Positions 1 to 8,672 of a stretch of 10,091 nt of DNA are shown one piece after another. Positions within the stretch are counted from its first letter, which is position 1. Each line of letters opens with the position of its first letter. The notes beneath the pieces are model-generated. The model searched no databases. It saw only the letters and a list, made by a program, of their open reading frames with translations, and was not told the DNA's origin. The DNA is from Firmicutes bacterium UBA3906. Its GTDB lineage: Bacteria > Bacillota > Clostridia > Caldicoprobacterales > DTU083. Both the position numbers and the translations under genes were made by a program. Location: the NCBI GenBank assembly GCA_002391555.1, contig DGFG01000162.1, positions 1-10,091 on the forward strand, given 5' to 3'.

Positions 1-14
1 AGATGTGTATAAGA
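1..14. other. Probable residual Tn5/Nextera mosaic-end adaptor
   Basis: The first 14 bases, AGATGTGTATAAGA, are identical to the first 14 bases of the 19-base Tn5 mosaic end used in tagmentation libraries. The match stops at position 15. In the leuC frame, the family motif H-P-E-S-E-V reads normally up to the first two bases of the expected Glu codon (GA), then turns into D-L-I-H-I exactly where the adaptor-like bases begin. I infer that these bases are untrimmed library adaptor at a contig edge and not genomic DNA. A 14-base identity at the very end of the sequence is unlikely by chance. Confidence 0.85.
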
Positions 15-1198
15 TCGCTCTCTGGATGTCCCATACGGCCAACAAAATTTCTATTTGTAGTAGCTACAGCCCGTTCACCCTTGGCCAGTATACCCATATG
101 TCCACCTAGACAGGGTCCACAAGTCGGAGTAGAAACTGCAGCTCCAGCCTCAATAAATATCTCTATCAGACCCTCTTTCAGGGCCTCTAGGTAAATCTTT
201 TGGGTTGCTGGGAATATTATTGTCCTTACTCCCTTGTTAACCTTTCTACCCTTTAACAGCTTGGCTGCAATCCTCAGATCATCAATCCTACCGTTGGTAC
301 ATGACCCAATGACCACCTGGTCTATCCTAATGTCTCCAACCTGGTCTATGGTCCGAGTGTTGTCTGGCAGATAGGGAAAGGCCACTGTAGGCTTTATCTC
401 AGATAGGTCTATATCAATTAGCTCACTATAACTTGCATCCTCATCAGCCTTGTAAACCTTATAATCCCTAGTGGAGTGGCTCTTAATATAGGCTAGAGTA
501 AGATCATCTACCTCAAATATCCCATTTTTAGCACCGGCCTCTATGGCCATATTAGCCATGGTAAAGCGGTCATCAATGGATAGGGACCCTAGCCCCTCTC
601 CTCCAAATTCCATGGACTTATAAAGGGCTCCATCTACCCCGATTTTACCTATAATATGAAGGATTACATCCTTGCCACTTACCCAGGGTTTTAGGCTGCC
701 AGTGAGATTAAAGCGGATGGCTTCGGGTACCTTGAACCAGGCCTTGCCTGTTGCCATACCAGCTGCCATATCAGTGCTACCAACCCCTGTAGAAAAGGCA
801 CCCAGGGCACCATAGGTACAGGTGTGGGAGTCAGCCCCGATTATTACATCTCCTGCCACGGCCAGCCCCTTTTCAGGGATCAAGGCGTGTTCTATTCCCA
901 TTTGCCCAATTTCAAAATAGTTTGTTATCTCCTTGTCCTGTGCAAACTCGCGCATTAGCCTGCATTGCTCAGCAGACTTTATATCCTTGTTGGGTGTAAA
1001 GTGGTCAGGGACCAAGGCTACCTTGTCCCTATCGAATACCTTACCCGCCCCTGTTTTCTCAAACTCCTTTATAGCTACTGGAGAAGTTATATCATTGCCT
1101 AGGACTAGGTCCAGATCGGCCATAATCAGCTGGCCTGCTTCTACCTTGTCAAGCCCGGCATGCGCCGCTAAAATTTTTTGTGTCATTGTCATGCCCAT
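2..1198 (-). CDS. leuC: 3-isopropylmalate dehydratase large subunit, 3' end missing
   Basis: This is the large, iron-sulfur subunit of isopropylmalate isomerase. With LeuD it converts 2-isopropylmalate to 3-isopropylmalate in leucine synthesis, and it can also act on citramalate made by the neighbouring CimA. I translated it from the minus strand: it begins [16 protein letters not shown] and carries the aconitase-family motifs [17 protein letters not shown] and [10 protein letters not shown]. The three 4Fe-4S ligands fall at Cys300, Cys360 and Cys363, as expected for the roughly 420-residue LeuC subgroup. The start at 1198 is chosen over the nearby ATGs at 1192 and 1186 because GGAGG lies 8 nt upstream of it. 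About 395 genuine residues are present, and the last 20 to 25 are lost at the contig edge; bases 1-14 are probably adaptor. It lies 44 nt after cimA as the last visible gene of the operon. LeuD and LeuB would be expected just beyond. Confidence 0.95.
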   Translation of the reverse strand, partial: MGMTMTQKILAAHAGLDKVEAGQLIMADLDLVLGNDITSPVAIKEFEKTGAGKVFDRDKVALVPDHFTPNKDIKSAEQCRLMREFAQDKEITNYFEIGQMGIEHALIPEKGLAVAGDVIIGADSHTCTYGALGAFSTGVGSTDMAAGMATGKAWFKVPEAIRFNLTGSLKPWVSGKDVILHIIGKIGVDGALYKSMEFGGEGLGSLSIDDRFTMANMAIEAGAKNGIFEVDDLTLAYIKSHSTRDYKVYKADEDASYSELIDIDLSEIKPTVAFPYLPDNTRTIDQVGDIRIDQVVIGSCTNGRIDDLRIAAKLLKGRKVNKGVRTIIFPATQKIYLEALKEGLIEIFIEAGAAVSTPTCGPCLGGHMGILAKGERAVATTNRNFVGRMGHPESDLIHI

Positions 1199-1242
1199 AA
1201 AGACTTCCTCCTTTATTTGTCCTTTACATAAAAGCTTTATTT

Positions 1243-2841
1243 TTATGCCCTTATCCTCTTGTCTGTGCTTGCTTCATGGTGATGCCTGTATAAAAAATAT
1301 TCTATCGAATCTATAAGAGCCAGCCAGCTGGCTTCTATTATATTGGTAGAGACTCCTACTGTACCCCAGACCCTCTTTCCATCTGTGGATTCAATATGGA
1401 CCCTAACCTTGGCTGCAGTAGCCTTTGTAGTATCAACTACCCGCACCTTGTAGTCAGTTAGCCGCATCCTGTCAAGCTCAGGGTAAAATATCCTAAGTGC
1501 CTTTCTCAAGGCCTTATCCAGGGCATTTACTGGGCCATCGCCTTCAGCAGCAGTTACCTCTTCTACCCCGTCTACCTCTACCTTTATAAAGGCGGAGGCA
1601 GAGTAGTCATCCTGCCAGTGCTCCTCACAAAGGACACGGAAATCCTTTATATCAAAGAACTTTTTATCCATGCCAAGGACCCTTCTAACCAGTAGCTCAA
1701 AGGAAATCTCTGCTCCCTCAAACTGGTATCCCTCATGTTCAAGCCTTTTGAGCTCATCCATTAGGTACTGGGTCTGGGGTGAGTTTTTATCAATCTCTGG
1801 CATCATCCTTTGGATTCGCTTTAGGATGGTGGACCTGCCTGAAACCTCAGACATTAATATTCTTCTTTCATTTCCTACTACACATGGCTCTATATGCTCA
1901 AAGGATAGGGGGTTTTTATTTATTGCATCTATATGCATACCACCCTTGTGGGCAAAGGCAGACCGACCCACATAGGGAGCCCTTTCATCAGGGGCCAGAT
2001 TAGCTAGCTCACTAACATACCTAGACAGGTCTACTAGCCTTTTCATCTGGTCCTCTGGGACACAAAAATAGCCACGTTTTAATTGTAGGTTGGGTATTAT
2101 AGTACTAAGGTTGGCATTGCCACACCTTTCCCCAAAGCCATTTATAGTCCCCTGTACCTGGACAGCTCCATTTTCAACAGCCATAATGGAGTTGGCAACA
2201 GCCATACCCCCGTCATTGTGGCAGTGTATACCCAGGGGAACATCTAACTGGCTAGCTACCTTGGCTACAATCTGGCCAATTTCATCTGGAAAGCTGCCTC
2301 CGTTGGTATCACATAGGACCAAACAGCTTGCGCCAGCTTCCTTTGCTACTTTAAGAGTCCTTAAGGCATAGTCTGGATTTGCCTTGTAGCCATCAAAAAA
2401 GTGTTCTGCATCGAATATGACCTCTTTGTCCTGGCTAATTAGAAAGCTTATGGTGTCATGGATCATATTGAGGTTTTCCTCAAGACTAGTCTTTATAATA
2501 TCTGTTACATGGAAATCCCATGACTTTCCAAATATAGTCACAACGGGTGTACCTGCCCCTAGTAGGGCCTTTAGGTTTGCATCTTCATTTGCCTTAATGC
2601 CTGCCCTACGGGTACTACCAAAGGCAGCCAGTCGCGCGTTTTTAAGCTTCATTTGCCTAACCCTGTCAAAGAACTCTAGGTCCTTTGGATTAGAGCCAGG
2701 GTTTCCCGCCTCTATATAGCTAACACCAAAGTCATCGAGCCTTTCAACGATCCTTAGCTTGTCATTAACTGAAAAGGATATGCCCTCAGCCTGCGCCCCA
2801 TCTCTTAGGGTTGAATCAAATATTTCTATTTTCTTTTTCAG
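1243..2841 (-). CDS. cimA: (R)-citramalate synthase, apparent CTG start
   Basis: This enzyme condenses pyruvate with acetyl-CoA to give citramalate, the first step of the threonine-independent route to 2-ketobutyrate and isoleucine. The frame reads as a full DRE-TIM metallolyase of 532 residues, a normal CimA length. The N-terminus reads [19 protein letters not shown], with metal-ligand candidates Asp14, His206 and His208 (HCHND), and Asn242 (GERCGNAN). The C-terminal regulatory domain is the LeuA dimer type. [10 protein letters not shown] and [11 protein letters not shown] favour CimA over 2-isopropylmalate synthase. The first in-frame ATG (2652) would remove 63 residues, including the catalytic DG motif, so it cannot be the start. 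An in-frame TGA at 2857-2859 leaves CTG at 2839-2841 as the only near-cognate start at the position where homologues begin. Alternatively one G is missing from the GGGG run at 2850-2853, which would restore ATG at 2853-2855. It sits 67 nt after leuA. Confidence 0.9.
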   Translation of the reverse strand: MKKKIEIFDSTLRDGAQAEGISFSVNDKLRIVERLDDFGVSYIEAGNPGSNPKDLEFFDRVRQMKLKNARLAAFGSTRRAGIKANEDANLKALLGAGTPVVTIFGKSWDFHVTDIIKTSLEENLNMIHDTISFLISQDKEVIFDAEHFFDGYKANPDYALRTLKVAKEAGASCLVLCDTNGGSFPDEIGQIVAKVASQLDVPLGIHCHNDGGMAVANSIMAVENGAVQVQGTINGFGERCGNANLSTIIPNLQLKRGYFCVPEDQMKRLVDLSRYVSELANLAPDERAPYVGRSAFAHKGGMHIDAINKNPLSFEHIEPCVVGNERRILMSEVSGRSTILKRIQRMMPEIDKNSPQTQYLMDELKRLEHEGYQFEGAEISFELLVRRVLGMDKKFFDIKDFRVLCEEHWQDDYSASAFIKVEVDGVEEVTAAEGDGPVNALDKALRKALRIFYPELDRMRLTDYKVRVVDTTKATAAKVRVHIESTDGKRVWGTVGVSTNIIEASWLALIDSIEYFLYRHHHEASTDKRIRA

Positions 2842-2875
2842 CCTATAATCCCCATTTCAATACCATCTCCTACTT
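2842..2875 (-). promoter_or_regulatory. cimA translation start region with misplaced Shine-Dalgarno
   Basis: On the minus strand AGTAGGAGATGG sits just upstream of cimA, a good Shine-Dalgarno sequence. It is more than 20 nt from the CTG at 2839-2841 but well spaced for a TTG (2858-2860) and an ATG (2853-2855). Both of these open only five-codon frames. The ATG frame is ATG GGG ATT ATA GGC TGA, and its TGA overlaps the CTG as CTGA. This could be a coupling mini-ORF, or the sign of a one-base deletion in the G run that puts the true ATG out of frame. Confidence 0.5.
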
Positions 2876-2908
2876 GTCTTTTTTATTTTTGCTTAACTGA
2901 TTTTTCTG

Positions 2909-4462
2909 TCAGTCATTATCCTTGACAGACCCATTGCCATTTGCCAGCTCTGTCATGTCGTAGATGATTTTATTTATTGCATTTATATATGCCTTGGCAC
3001 TAGCCTCTATAATATCTGTACTAATACCCCGGCCTATATAGGTCTTTTCACCATTTTTAACCTTTACAGTACTCTCACCTAGGGCGTCCTTACCGCTACT
3101 GATAGACCTAATCCGATAGTCCTTTAGGGTGATATCAATTCCTACCGCCCTTTCTAGAGCATGAAAGACTGCATCTATAGGACCATCACCACAGGCTGCC
3201 TCCTGCTTTGTTTCCCGGTCCCTTATGATTTGTACTGTTGCAGTAGAAACTAGGGAGTTGCCGCTAGTAATGTGAAAGTACTCAAGCTCTACAGCCTCAG
3301 GTATTTGCACCAGCTCTGTACTAATAAGGGCCTCAATATCAGAATCTGTAACAGTTTTTTTCTTGTCAGCTAGATCCTTAAACCTTTGAAAGGCCTCCTT
3401 AATCTCTTCTGCTGATAGGTCCCTGTAGCCTAACTCTTTGAGCCGGTCTTCAAAGGCATGACGGCCAGAATGCTTGCCTAGGACCATTTGGTTCTTTTTT
3501 AGGCCAATGGACTCTGGAGTCATTATTTCATAGGTCTCCCGCTTGGCCAGGACTCCGTGTTGGTGGATACCCGACTCATGGGCAAAGGCATTAGAGCCTA
3601 CAATAGCCTTGTTAGGTTGTACATGGACACCTGTAAGTGAACTGATAAGCTTGCTGGACCTGTATATCTGCTCAGTATTAATACCGGTTGTAAAATCGAA
3701 ATAGTCCCTCCTAGTATGAAGGGCCATAACCAGCTCTTCCATAGCAGCGTTACCTGCCCTCTCCCCAAGCCCATTTATAGTACACTCTACCTGCCTTGCT
3801 CCACTTTCTATTGCTGCAAGGGAGTTGGCAACCGCCAGCCCTAAGTCATTGTGGCAGTGGACACTGACTACTACATTGTCTATGCCCTTTACATTTTTAA
3901 AGATCCCCCTAATAATTGAGGCAAACTCATCTGGAGTACAATAGCCCACTGTGTCAGGTATATTTAAGACATCTGCTCCTGCCTTTATGGCAGTCTCTAA
4001 GGCCTGGTACAAAAACTCCGGCCTAGTCCTTGACCCATCCTCAGGGGAGAACTCCACCTGGGGGCAGAGTGATTTAGCGTAGCTAACCATCTCATCAATT
4101 CGGCCTATCACCTGGTCTGGCGTCATCCTTAGCTTGTATTCCATATGGATATCTGATGTGGCAAGAAAGGTATGGATCCTGGGCTTTTCGGCATACTTAA
4201 CGGCCTCCCAGGCCCTATCTATATCCTTTTTTACTGCCCTGGCCAGGGCAGTAATTACCGGTCCTTTTACCTGCTGTGAGATAGCCTTTACACCCTCAAA
4301 GTCCCCCTTTGAGGATATGGGAAAGCCCGCCTCCATAGCATCTACACCTAGCTTGGCTAGTTGCTTGGCTATTTCAAGCTTTTCATGCATATTCAGGCTA
4401 ATACCTGGTGTTTGCTCCCCATCTCTTAGGGTTGTATCAAAGATAGCGATTTTGTTTGCCAT
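2909..4462 (-). CDS. leuA: 2-isopropylmalate synthase
   Basis: This enzyme catalyses the committed step of leucine synthesis, acetyl-CoA plus 2-ketoisovalerate to 2-isopropylmalate, and is normally feedback-inhibited by leucine. The 517-residue protein is full length for the bacterial type. The TIM-barrel catalytic domain starts IAIFDTTLRDGEQTPG. The divalent metal ligands appear at Asp14, His202, His204 and Asn238, the same numbering as in the E. coli enzyme. The middle part has FAHESGIHQHG and LGKHSGRHAF, typical of LeuA, and the last 120 or so residues form the LeuA allosteric domain. The ATG at 4462 follows AAGGAG with a 7-nt spacer. It lies 18 nt after ilvC, so the two are almost certainly cotranscribed. 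Only a weak 5-bp inverted repeat (ACTGA/TCAGT), without a U tract, overlaps its stop, so read-through into cimA is expected. Confidence 0.97.
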   Translation of the reverse strand: MANKIAIFDTTLRDGEQTPGISLNMHEKLEIAKQLAKLGVDAMEAGFPISSKGDFEGVKAISQQVKGPVITALARAVKKDIDRAWEAVKYAEKPRIHTFLATSDIHMEYKLRMTPDQVIGRIDEMVSYAKSLCPQVEFSPEDGSRTRPEFLYQALETAIKAGADVLNIPDTVGYCTPDEFASIIRGIFKNVKGIDNVVVSVHCHNDLGLAVANSLAAIESGARQVECTINGLGERAGNAAMEELVMALHTRRDYFDFTTGINTEQIYRSSKLISSLTGVHVQPNKAIVGSNAFAHESGIHQHGVLAKRETYEIMTPESIGLKKNQMVLGKHSGRHAFEDRLKELGYRDLSAEEIKEAFQRFKDLADKKKTVTDSDIEALISTELVQIPEAVELEYFHITSGNSLVSTATVQIIRDRETKQEAACGDGPIDAVFHALERAVGIDITLKDYRIRSISSGKDALGESTVKVKNGEKTYIGRGISTDIIEASAKAYINAINKIIYDMTELANGNGSVKDND

Positions 4463-4480
4463 AATAATTCTCCTTGCAAA

Positions 4481-5993
<1,513 letters not shown>

Positions 5994-6020
5994 TTGTCTA
6001 CCTCCTATACAAAATGATAT

Positions 6021-6074
6021 AAAAAAACCTCTCGAGCCTATACATGCTATATAGCTGTATAGGGGCGAAAGGTT
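6021..6074 (-). terminator. T-box-controlled intrinsic terminator before ilvN
   Basis: On the minus strand AACC at 6074 opens a stem of 19 positions with only two mismatches and one G-U pair. The core CCTATACA pairs with TGTATAGG, the outer AACCT with AGGTT, and the loop holds the self-complementary GCTATATAGC. A run of seven T residues (6021-6027) follows directly. It ends 27 nt before the ilvN start. Its 5' strand overlaps the 3' strand of the T-box antiterminator, so the two folds are mutually exclusive. Confidence 0.92.
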
Positions 6075-6310
6075 GCTTTCACGGTACCACCCTATTTTTA
6101 TCCTATCCTCGCGGATGAATCTCATCAGGTTATTATAAACCTTGGTCTTTAACGGGACCTCCGGAAAATCCTACTCTAAAAGACCAATAGGTCTTATTTC
6201 AGATTACCCCTCGGGAGTGAGCATACAATCCTGCAATCCACCGGTTCGCACCAACCACCGGCTCTCTGAAGCTAATTGCCTAGGACCTTGTGTCTCCGTC
6301 TTCAGGAAAT
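6021..6310 (-). ncRNA. T-box leader, probable tRNA-Leu (CUC specifier)
   Basis: This is a tRNA-sensing leader that lets transcription continue when the cognate tRNA is uncharged. The T-box core AGGGTGGTACCGTG lies at 6080-6093. It sits in an antiterminator (6059-6095) where ATAGGG pairs with CCCTAT and GAAAG with CTTTC, leaving TGGT free for the tRNA ACCA end. Stem I starts near 6310, and its distal part has the hallmark AGAGAG and GGTGGTTGGTGCGAACC segments (about 6238-6275). A simple fold places ATGCTCA (6218-6224) in the specifier loop between ACAA/TTGT and GGAG/CTCC helices. This gives CTC (Leu) at 6219-6221 followed by the customary A. Stem II may be AAGACC/GGTCTT (6180-6195). Leucine fits the downstream leu genes. 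The T-box call is very sure; the specifier is my hand fold. Confidence 0.93.
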
Positions 6311-6334
6311 TTGTTACTATTAACTTGTGGGTAT

Positions 6335-6381
6335 AATAAGACCGGTGGCATGGTCTTGTTATGAAGAAACCTGCCGCCGGT
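6335..6381 (-). promoter_or_regulatory. Possible expression platform of the ykkC riboswitch
   Basis: Just 3' of the aptamer, two hairpins compete. In one, ACCGGCGGCA (6372-6381, part of the aptamer 3' side) pairs with TGCCACCGGT (6341-6350) with one mismatch, followed by the moderately U-rich CTTATTAT. In the other, AACAAGACC (6352-6360) pairs with GGTCTTATT (6335-6343) with one mismatch. The first would break the aptamer and could terminate weakly; the second leaves the aptamer intact. This suits an ON switch, as known for ppGpp riboswitches, but it is inferred from hand pairing and the U tract is poor. Confidence 0.5.
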
Positions 6382-6476
6382 ATTTTATTCCTACGGTGTA
6401 GTACACCCCTGGTGTACTTTGTACCGCTCGGTCACAAACCTGCATATGCAGTGGAACCCTAGGTACACTTTCTTCC
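6362..6476 (-). ncRNA. ykkC-class riboswitch, probable subtype 2a (ppGpp)
   Basis: The minus-strand RNA has the ordered ykkC landmarks: CTAGGGTTCC (6453-6462), GACCGAG (6427-6433), ACACCG (about 6395-6400), GGAATAAAAT and then ACCGGCGGCAGG. The closing P1 helix is a perfect 7-bp pair of GAAGAAA (6469-6475) with TTTCTTC (6363-6369), and GTGTAC pairs with GTACAC next to it. The class includes guanidine-I, ppGpp, PRPP and nucleoside-diphosphate sensors. Those upstream of branched-chain amino acid genes in Clostridia are typically the ppGpp type, so gene context makes 2a the best guess. The ligand cannot be fixed by eye. It lies between the promoter and the T-box, giving a tandem control region. 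Confidence 0.8.
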
Positions 6477-6494
6477 AAAAAGTTATTGTTTCGT

Positions 6495-6524
6495 ATTGTA
6501 TCAAAGGTACAGGCTGGATGTCAA
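6495..6524 (-). promoter_or_regulatory. Sigma-A type promoter of the ilv-leu operon
   Basis: On the minus strand a perfect TTGACA (6519-6524) and TACAAT (6495-6500) are separated by 18 nt. Transcription would begin around 6485-6489, 10 to 15 nt before the riboswitch P1 helix. That is the expected place for a promoter serving the riboswitch, the T-box and the operon. Confidence 0.85.
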
Positions 6525-6662
6525 TAGTAAATTTACAGAATTTATTGATAATCTTTTGTCAATTAAGTGATAAAGTAAATAAGGGTGCCCCTCTATAGCT
6601 ATACTTTAATTAAGATTAATGGTTAGTAAGTATACCTACATGTATATATTAGTTAGCATATC
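6525..6662. other. AT-rich intergenic spacer, no clear element
   Basis: This spacer separates the end of the ABC permease gene from the ilv-leu promoter. It holds a TATAGCTATA palindrome and a 4-bp GC hairpin (6577-6592) followed by TATTT on the minus strand, too weak to call a terminator with confidence. No open frame with a ribosome binding site is visible. Read-through from the transporter genes into the leader is therefore possible. Confidence 0.5.
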
Positions 6663-7991
6663 TTATTCAAAGCGAAGGGCCTCAGTTACTAGTATTTTGG
6701 ACCCATAGAAACTTGGCAAGAGTGTAAAAATAACACTTTGCAATAAACCTACCAGTAACGGTAGGAGCATAGATTTCGCATTAAATACAAAGATTAGATT
6801 TATCTCAAAAAAGTACCATACTACTTGTATAGTAATAAATCCTAGTATTACACTAGCTATAATTGCTATTACACTTGCTATAAAACCTACTCCGATTCCT
6901 TCACATACAAATTGAAAGATGATATCTGTTCTGCTTGCGCCAAGGGATTTACGTATAGCAATTTCACCAATCCTTTCTTTAATCGAAAAGAAATAGATAT
7001 TCATGTTATTTAGTCCTGAAAACAGGCAGACAAACAGTGTCACCACTAAAACTAGACTACGATAATCTTGTATCTGTTGTATTATATTATATTCCTCAAC
7101 GATTATATCGTTAAAGATTGCCCCACCATCGTCCGAAAAACTTGAATCTGCACTAGCTTTTATAGTGGCTCTATTATCTATAAAGTCTCTTTTTGTGTCA
7201 AACTCCCACAGGGCAAAGCCTACTGATTCTCTTGCAAATTCTTTTTCAACAATAGTTTGGGGTATGTAGACCGTTGTCTTAAATTCCAACTTCTCTTGCT
7301 TTTGAGAATTGATTTTATTTATTATCTTACTTTTTGACTGCTCACTATAATAGTTGCTGCCGATAACACCTACTATCTGGTAATCTGCATTGTCAATAGC
7401 GTCTACTTCTGTATCTGTAGACTCTACATTAGTGGTATAATGGCTAAAGTTAATCACTTTTCCTATAGGATTTTCGTTTGGGAATAATATTTGTGCAGCC
7501 ACCTTATCAATTACAATCACTTTGTTTTCCAGCAAATTATCAAGTGATGAGATATGCCTACCATCCATTATCTTGTTAGGTACAATATGGAGGATTCTAT
7601 CGTCAACCGTTACTATTGATTGACTACTACCATTTACTCCTACTATATCTGCTTTGGTGTCTAGCGTGATATTAGCTTCCAGTTTTTTACTATGGATTAA
7701 ATAATGTGAAAGATCGCAGCTTCCTAGTGAAGGGCTATTCTCTATTAAAGCATTTAAAGATTCATAATCCTTTTGTTGAAAGCCACCTCTTTTATATATA
7801 ATCATGGATTGATCAGGCATATCCTCAATTTCATACATTTTTGCATTATAAAATGAATCTACTAAAATATTAGTATATGAAAAAAGTAAAATGCCTATAA
7901 AAATCCCTGTAATAGAAAGGACAGTCCGTAGTTTATTTTGAAAGCCATTTAGAATAATTGTTCGTGAAAATAATTTTATCTTATATAGCAT
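6663..7991 (-). CDS. ABC transporter permease, MacB/FtsX family
   Basis: This is the membrane subunit of a type VII (MacB-like) ABC transporter. The 442 residues follow the family plan. One N-terminal membrane segment (about 23-46) is followed by a large extracytoplasmic MacB_PCD-like domain (about 47-305). Three C-terminal membrane segments follow (about 311-332, 361-393 and 408-428). The FtsX-domain signature GEIAIRKSLGAS lies at 342-353, and the protein ends in the usual short tail EALRFE. The gene overlaps the ATPase gene by 11 nt, which suggests coupled translation; a GGGAAGG lies about 10 nt upstream of its ATG. With the ATPase and the adaptor-like protein it should form an exporter or mechanotransducer in the cytoplasmic membrane. 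The substrate is unknown; Gram-positive relatives often handle peptides or antibiotics. The coding sequence is clearly more AT-rich than the leu operon. Confidence 0.9.
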   Translation of the reverse strand: MLYKIKLFSRTIILNGFQNKLRTVLSITGIFIGILLFSYTNILVDSFYNAKMYEIEDMPDQSMIIYKRGGFQQKDYESLNALIENSPSLGSCDLSHYLIHSKKLEANITLDTKADIVGVNGSSQSIVTVDDRILHIVPNKIMDGRHISSLDNLLENKVIVIDKVAAQILFPNENPIGKVINFSHYTTNVESTDTEVDAIDNADYQIVGVIGSNYYSEQSKSKIINKINSQKQEKLEFKTTVYIPQTIVEKEFARESVGFALWEFDTKRDFIDNRATIKASADSSFSDDGGAIFNDIIVEEYNIIQQIQDYRSLVLVVTLFVCLFSGLNNMNIYFFSIKERIGEIAIRKSLGASRTDIIFQFVCEGIGVGFIASVIAIIASVILGFITIQVVWYFFEINLIFVFNAKSMLLPLLVGLLQSVIFTLLPSFYGSKILVTEALRFE

Positions 7992-8658
7992 TATTCCATA
8001 ACCTTCCCTGCCTCAGTTCATAGAAAATATCAGCATTTTGAAATAAGTGGTCAGAATGTGTAACAACAATAACAGTGGTTTTATTATTTGCTAGCTTGCG
8101 AAATTGTTTTGAAATAATACTTGCATTTTCACCATCTAGATTTCCCGTTGGTTCATCTGCAATAACTAGTCTTGGATTGGATACTACTGCTCTTGCTATA
8201 GCACACCGTTGCTTTTCACCGCCTGATAGGAACTTGACAGCTTGATGCTTGAGCTGGGCTAAGTCTAATTCCTCTAATAAATCATTTGTATCATTTAATA
8301 TCTTACTAGTGATTTTGTTGGTACTATATAAAAAAGGCATGAATATATTATCTAGCACTGTATAATTTTCAATCAGATTGTATGATTGGAATACAAAGCC
8401 AATATTATTACCCCTTAAAGTATCATACTCAGCATTGGCTTTGAGTTTTATTTCTTTGTCAAGGAAAATATAGTCACCTGAAGAATGCTTGTCTAATAAT
8501 CCTATTATATTTAGCAAAGTACTTTTTCCGGAGCCAGATTTCCCCTTTATAATTACATAATCACCCTCATAAACCGTAAAGTCCAAGTGGGAGAGAACAT
8601 CAGCTTTGCTGTCATAGGATTTACTGATGTTTCTCATTTCTATTATTTTCCGTGACAT
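7981..8658 (-). CDS. ABC transporter ATP-binding protein, LolD/MacB type
   Basis: This is the ATPase that powers the adjacent permease. Counted from an upstream in-frame GTG at 8670, the protein shows Walker A GKSGSGKS at 43-50, the Q-loop Gln95 (VFQSYNL), the signature LSGGEKQR at 148-155, Walker B LVIADEPTGNLD from 168, and the H-loop His205 (VTHSD). I prefer the ATG at 8658, giving 225 residues that start MSRKIIEMRNISKSY. The GTG would begin right against the previous stop without room for a ribosome binding site, while the ATG has AAGG and GGGGTG upstream. The intact motif set and small size fit the LolD/MacB/FtsE subfamily. It is 14 nt downstream of the adaptor-like gene and overlaps the permease gene by 11 nt. 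Confidence 0.93.
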   Translation of the reverse strand: MSRKIIEMRNISKSYDSKADVLSHLDFTVYEGDYVIIKGKSGSGKSTLLNIIGLLDKHSSGDYIFLDKEIKLKANAEYDTLRGNNIGFVFQSYNLIENYTVLDNIFMPFLYSTNKITSKILNDTNDLLEELDLAQLKHQAVKFLSGGEKQRCAIARAVVSNPRLVIADEPTGNLDGENASIISKQFRKLANNKTTVIVVTHSDHLFQNADIFYELRQGRLWNNAI

Positions 8659-8672
8659 TATGACCTTCACCC

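Noticed and set aside
1227..1247. 7-bp hairpin CATAAAA/TTTTATG between cimA and leuC
   Set aside because: The stem is all A/T except one pair and has no U tract, so it is not a terminator. It may be chance in an AT-rich gap.
933..1316. Plus-strand open frame antisense to leuC and cimA
   Set aside because: It is a shadow of real genes on the other strand. The same holds for the other plus-strand frames over ilvC, leuA, cimA and the adaptor gene.
5994..6125. N-terminal extension of ilvN to an ATG at 6125
   Set aside because: The extension is translated from the T-box antiterminator and terminator. The ATG at 5993 has a proper ribosome binding site and matches the family N-terminus.
6142..6336. 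Plus-strand open frame of 64 codons
   Set aside because: It is the antisense of the T-box Stem I to Stem II region, with no ribosome binding site and no protein-like composition.
6530..6562. Second TTGACA (6557-6562) upstream of the leader
   Set aside because: No good -10 lies at 16 to 18 nt. The promoter at 6495-6524 is much better and correctly placed for the riboswitch.
6577..6592. Short AGGG/CCCT hairpin followed by TATTT after the permease gene
   Set aside because: Four base pairs with a 3-nt loop is too weak for a confident terminator call.
8659..8670. GTG start for the ABC ATPase at 8670
   Set aside because: It begins 2 nt after the upstream stop without a spaced ribosome binding site. 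The ATG at 8658 fits better, although the GTG cannot be excluded.
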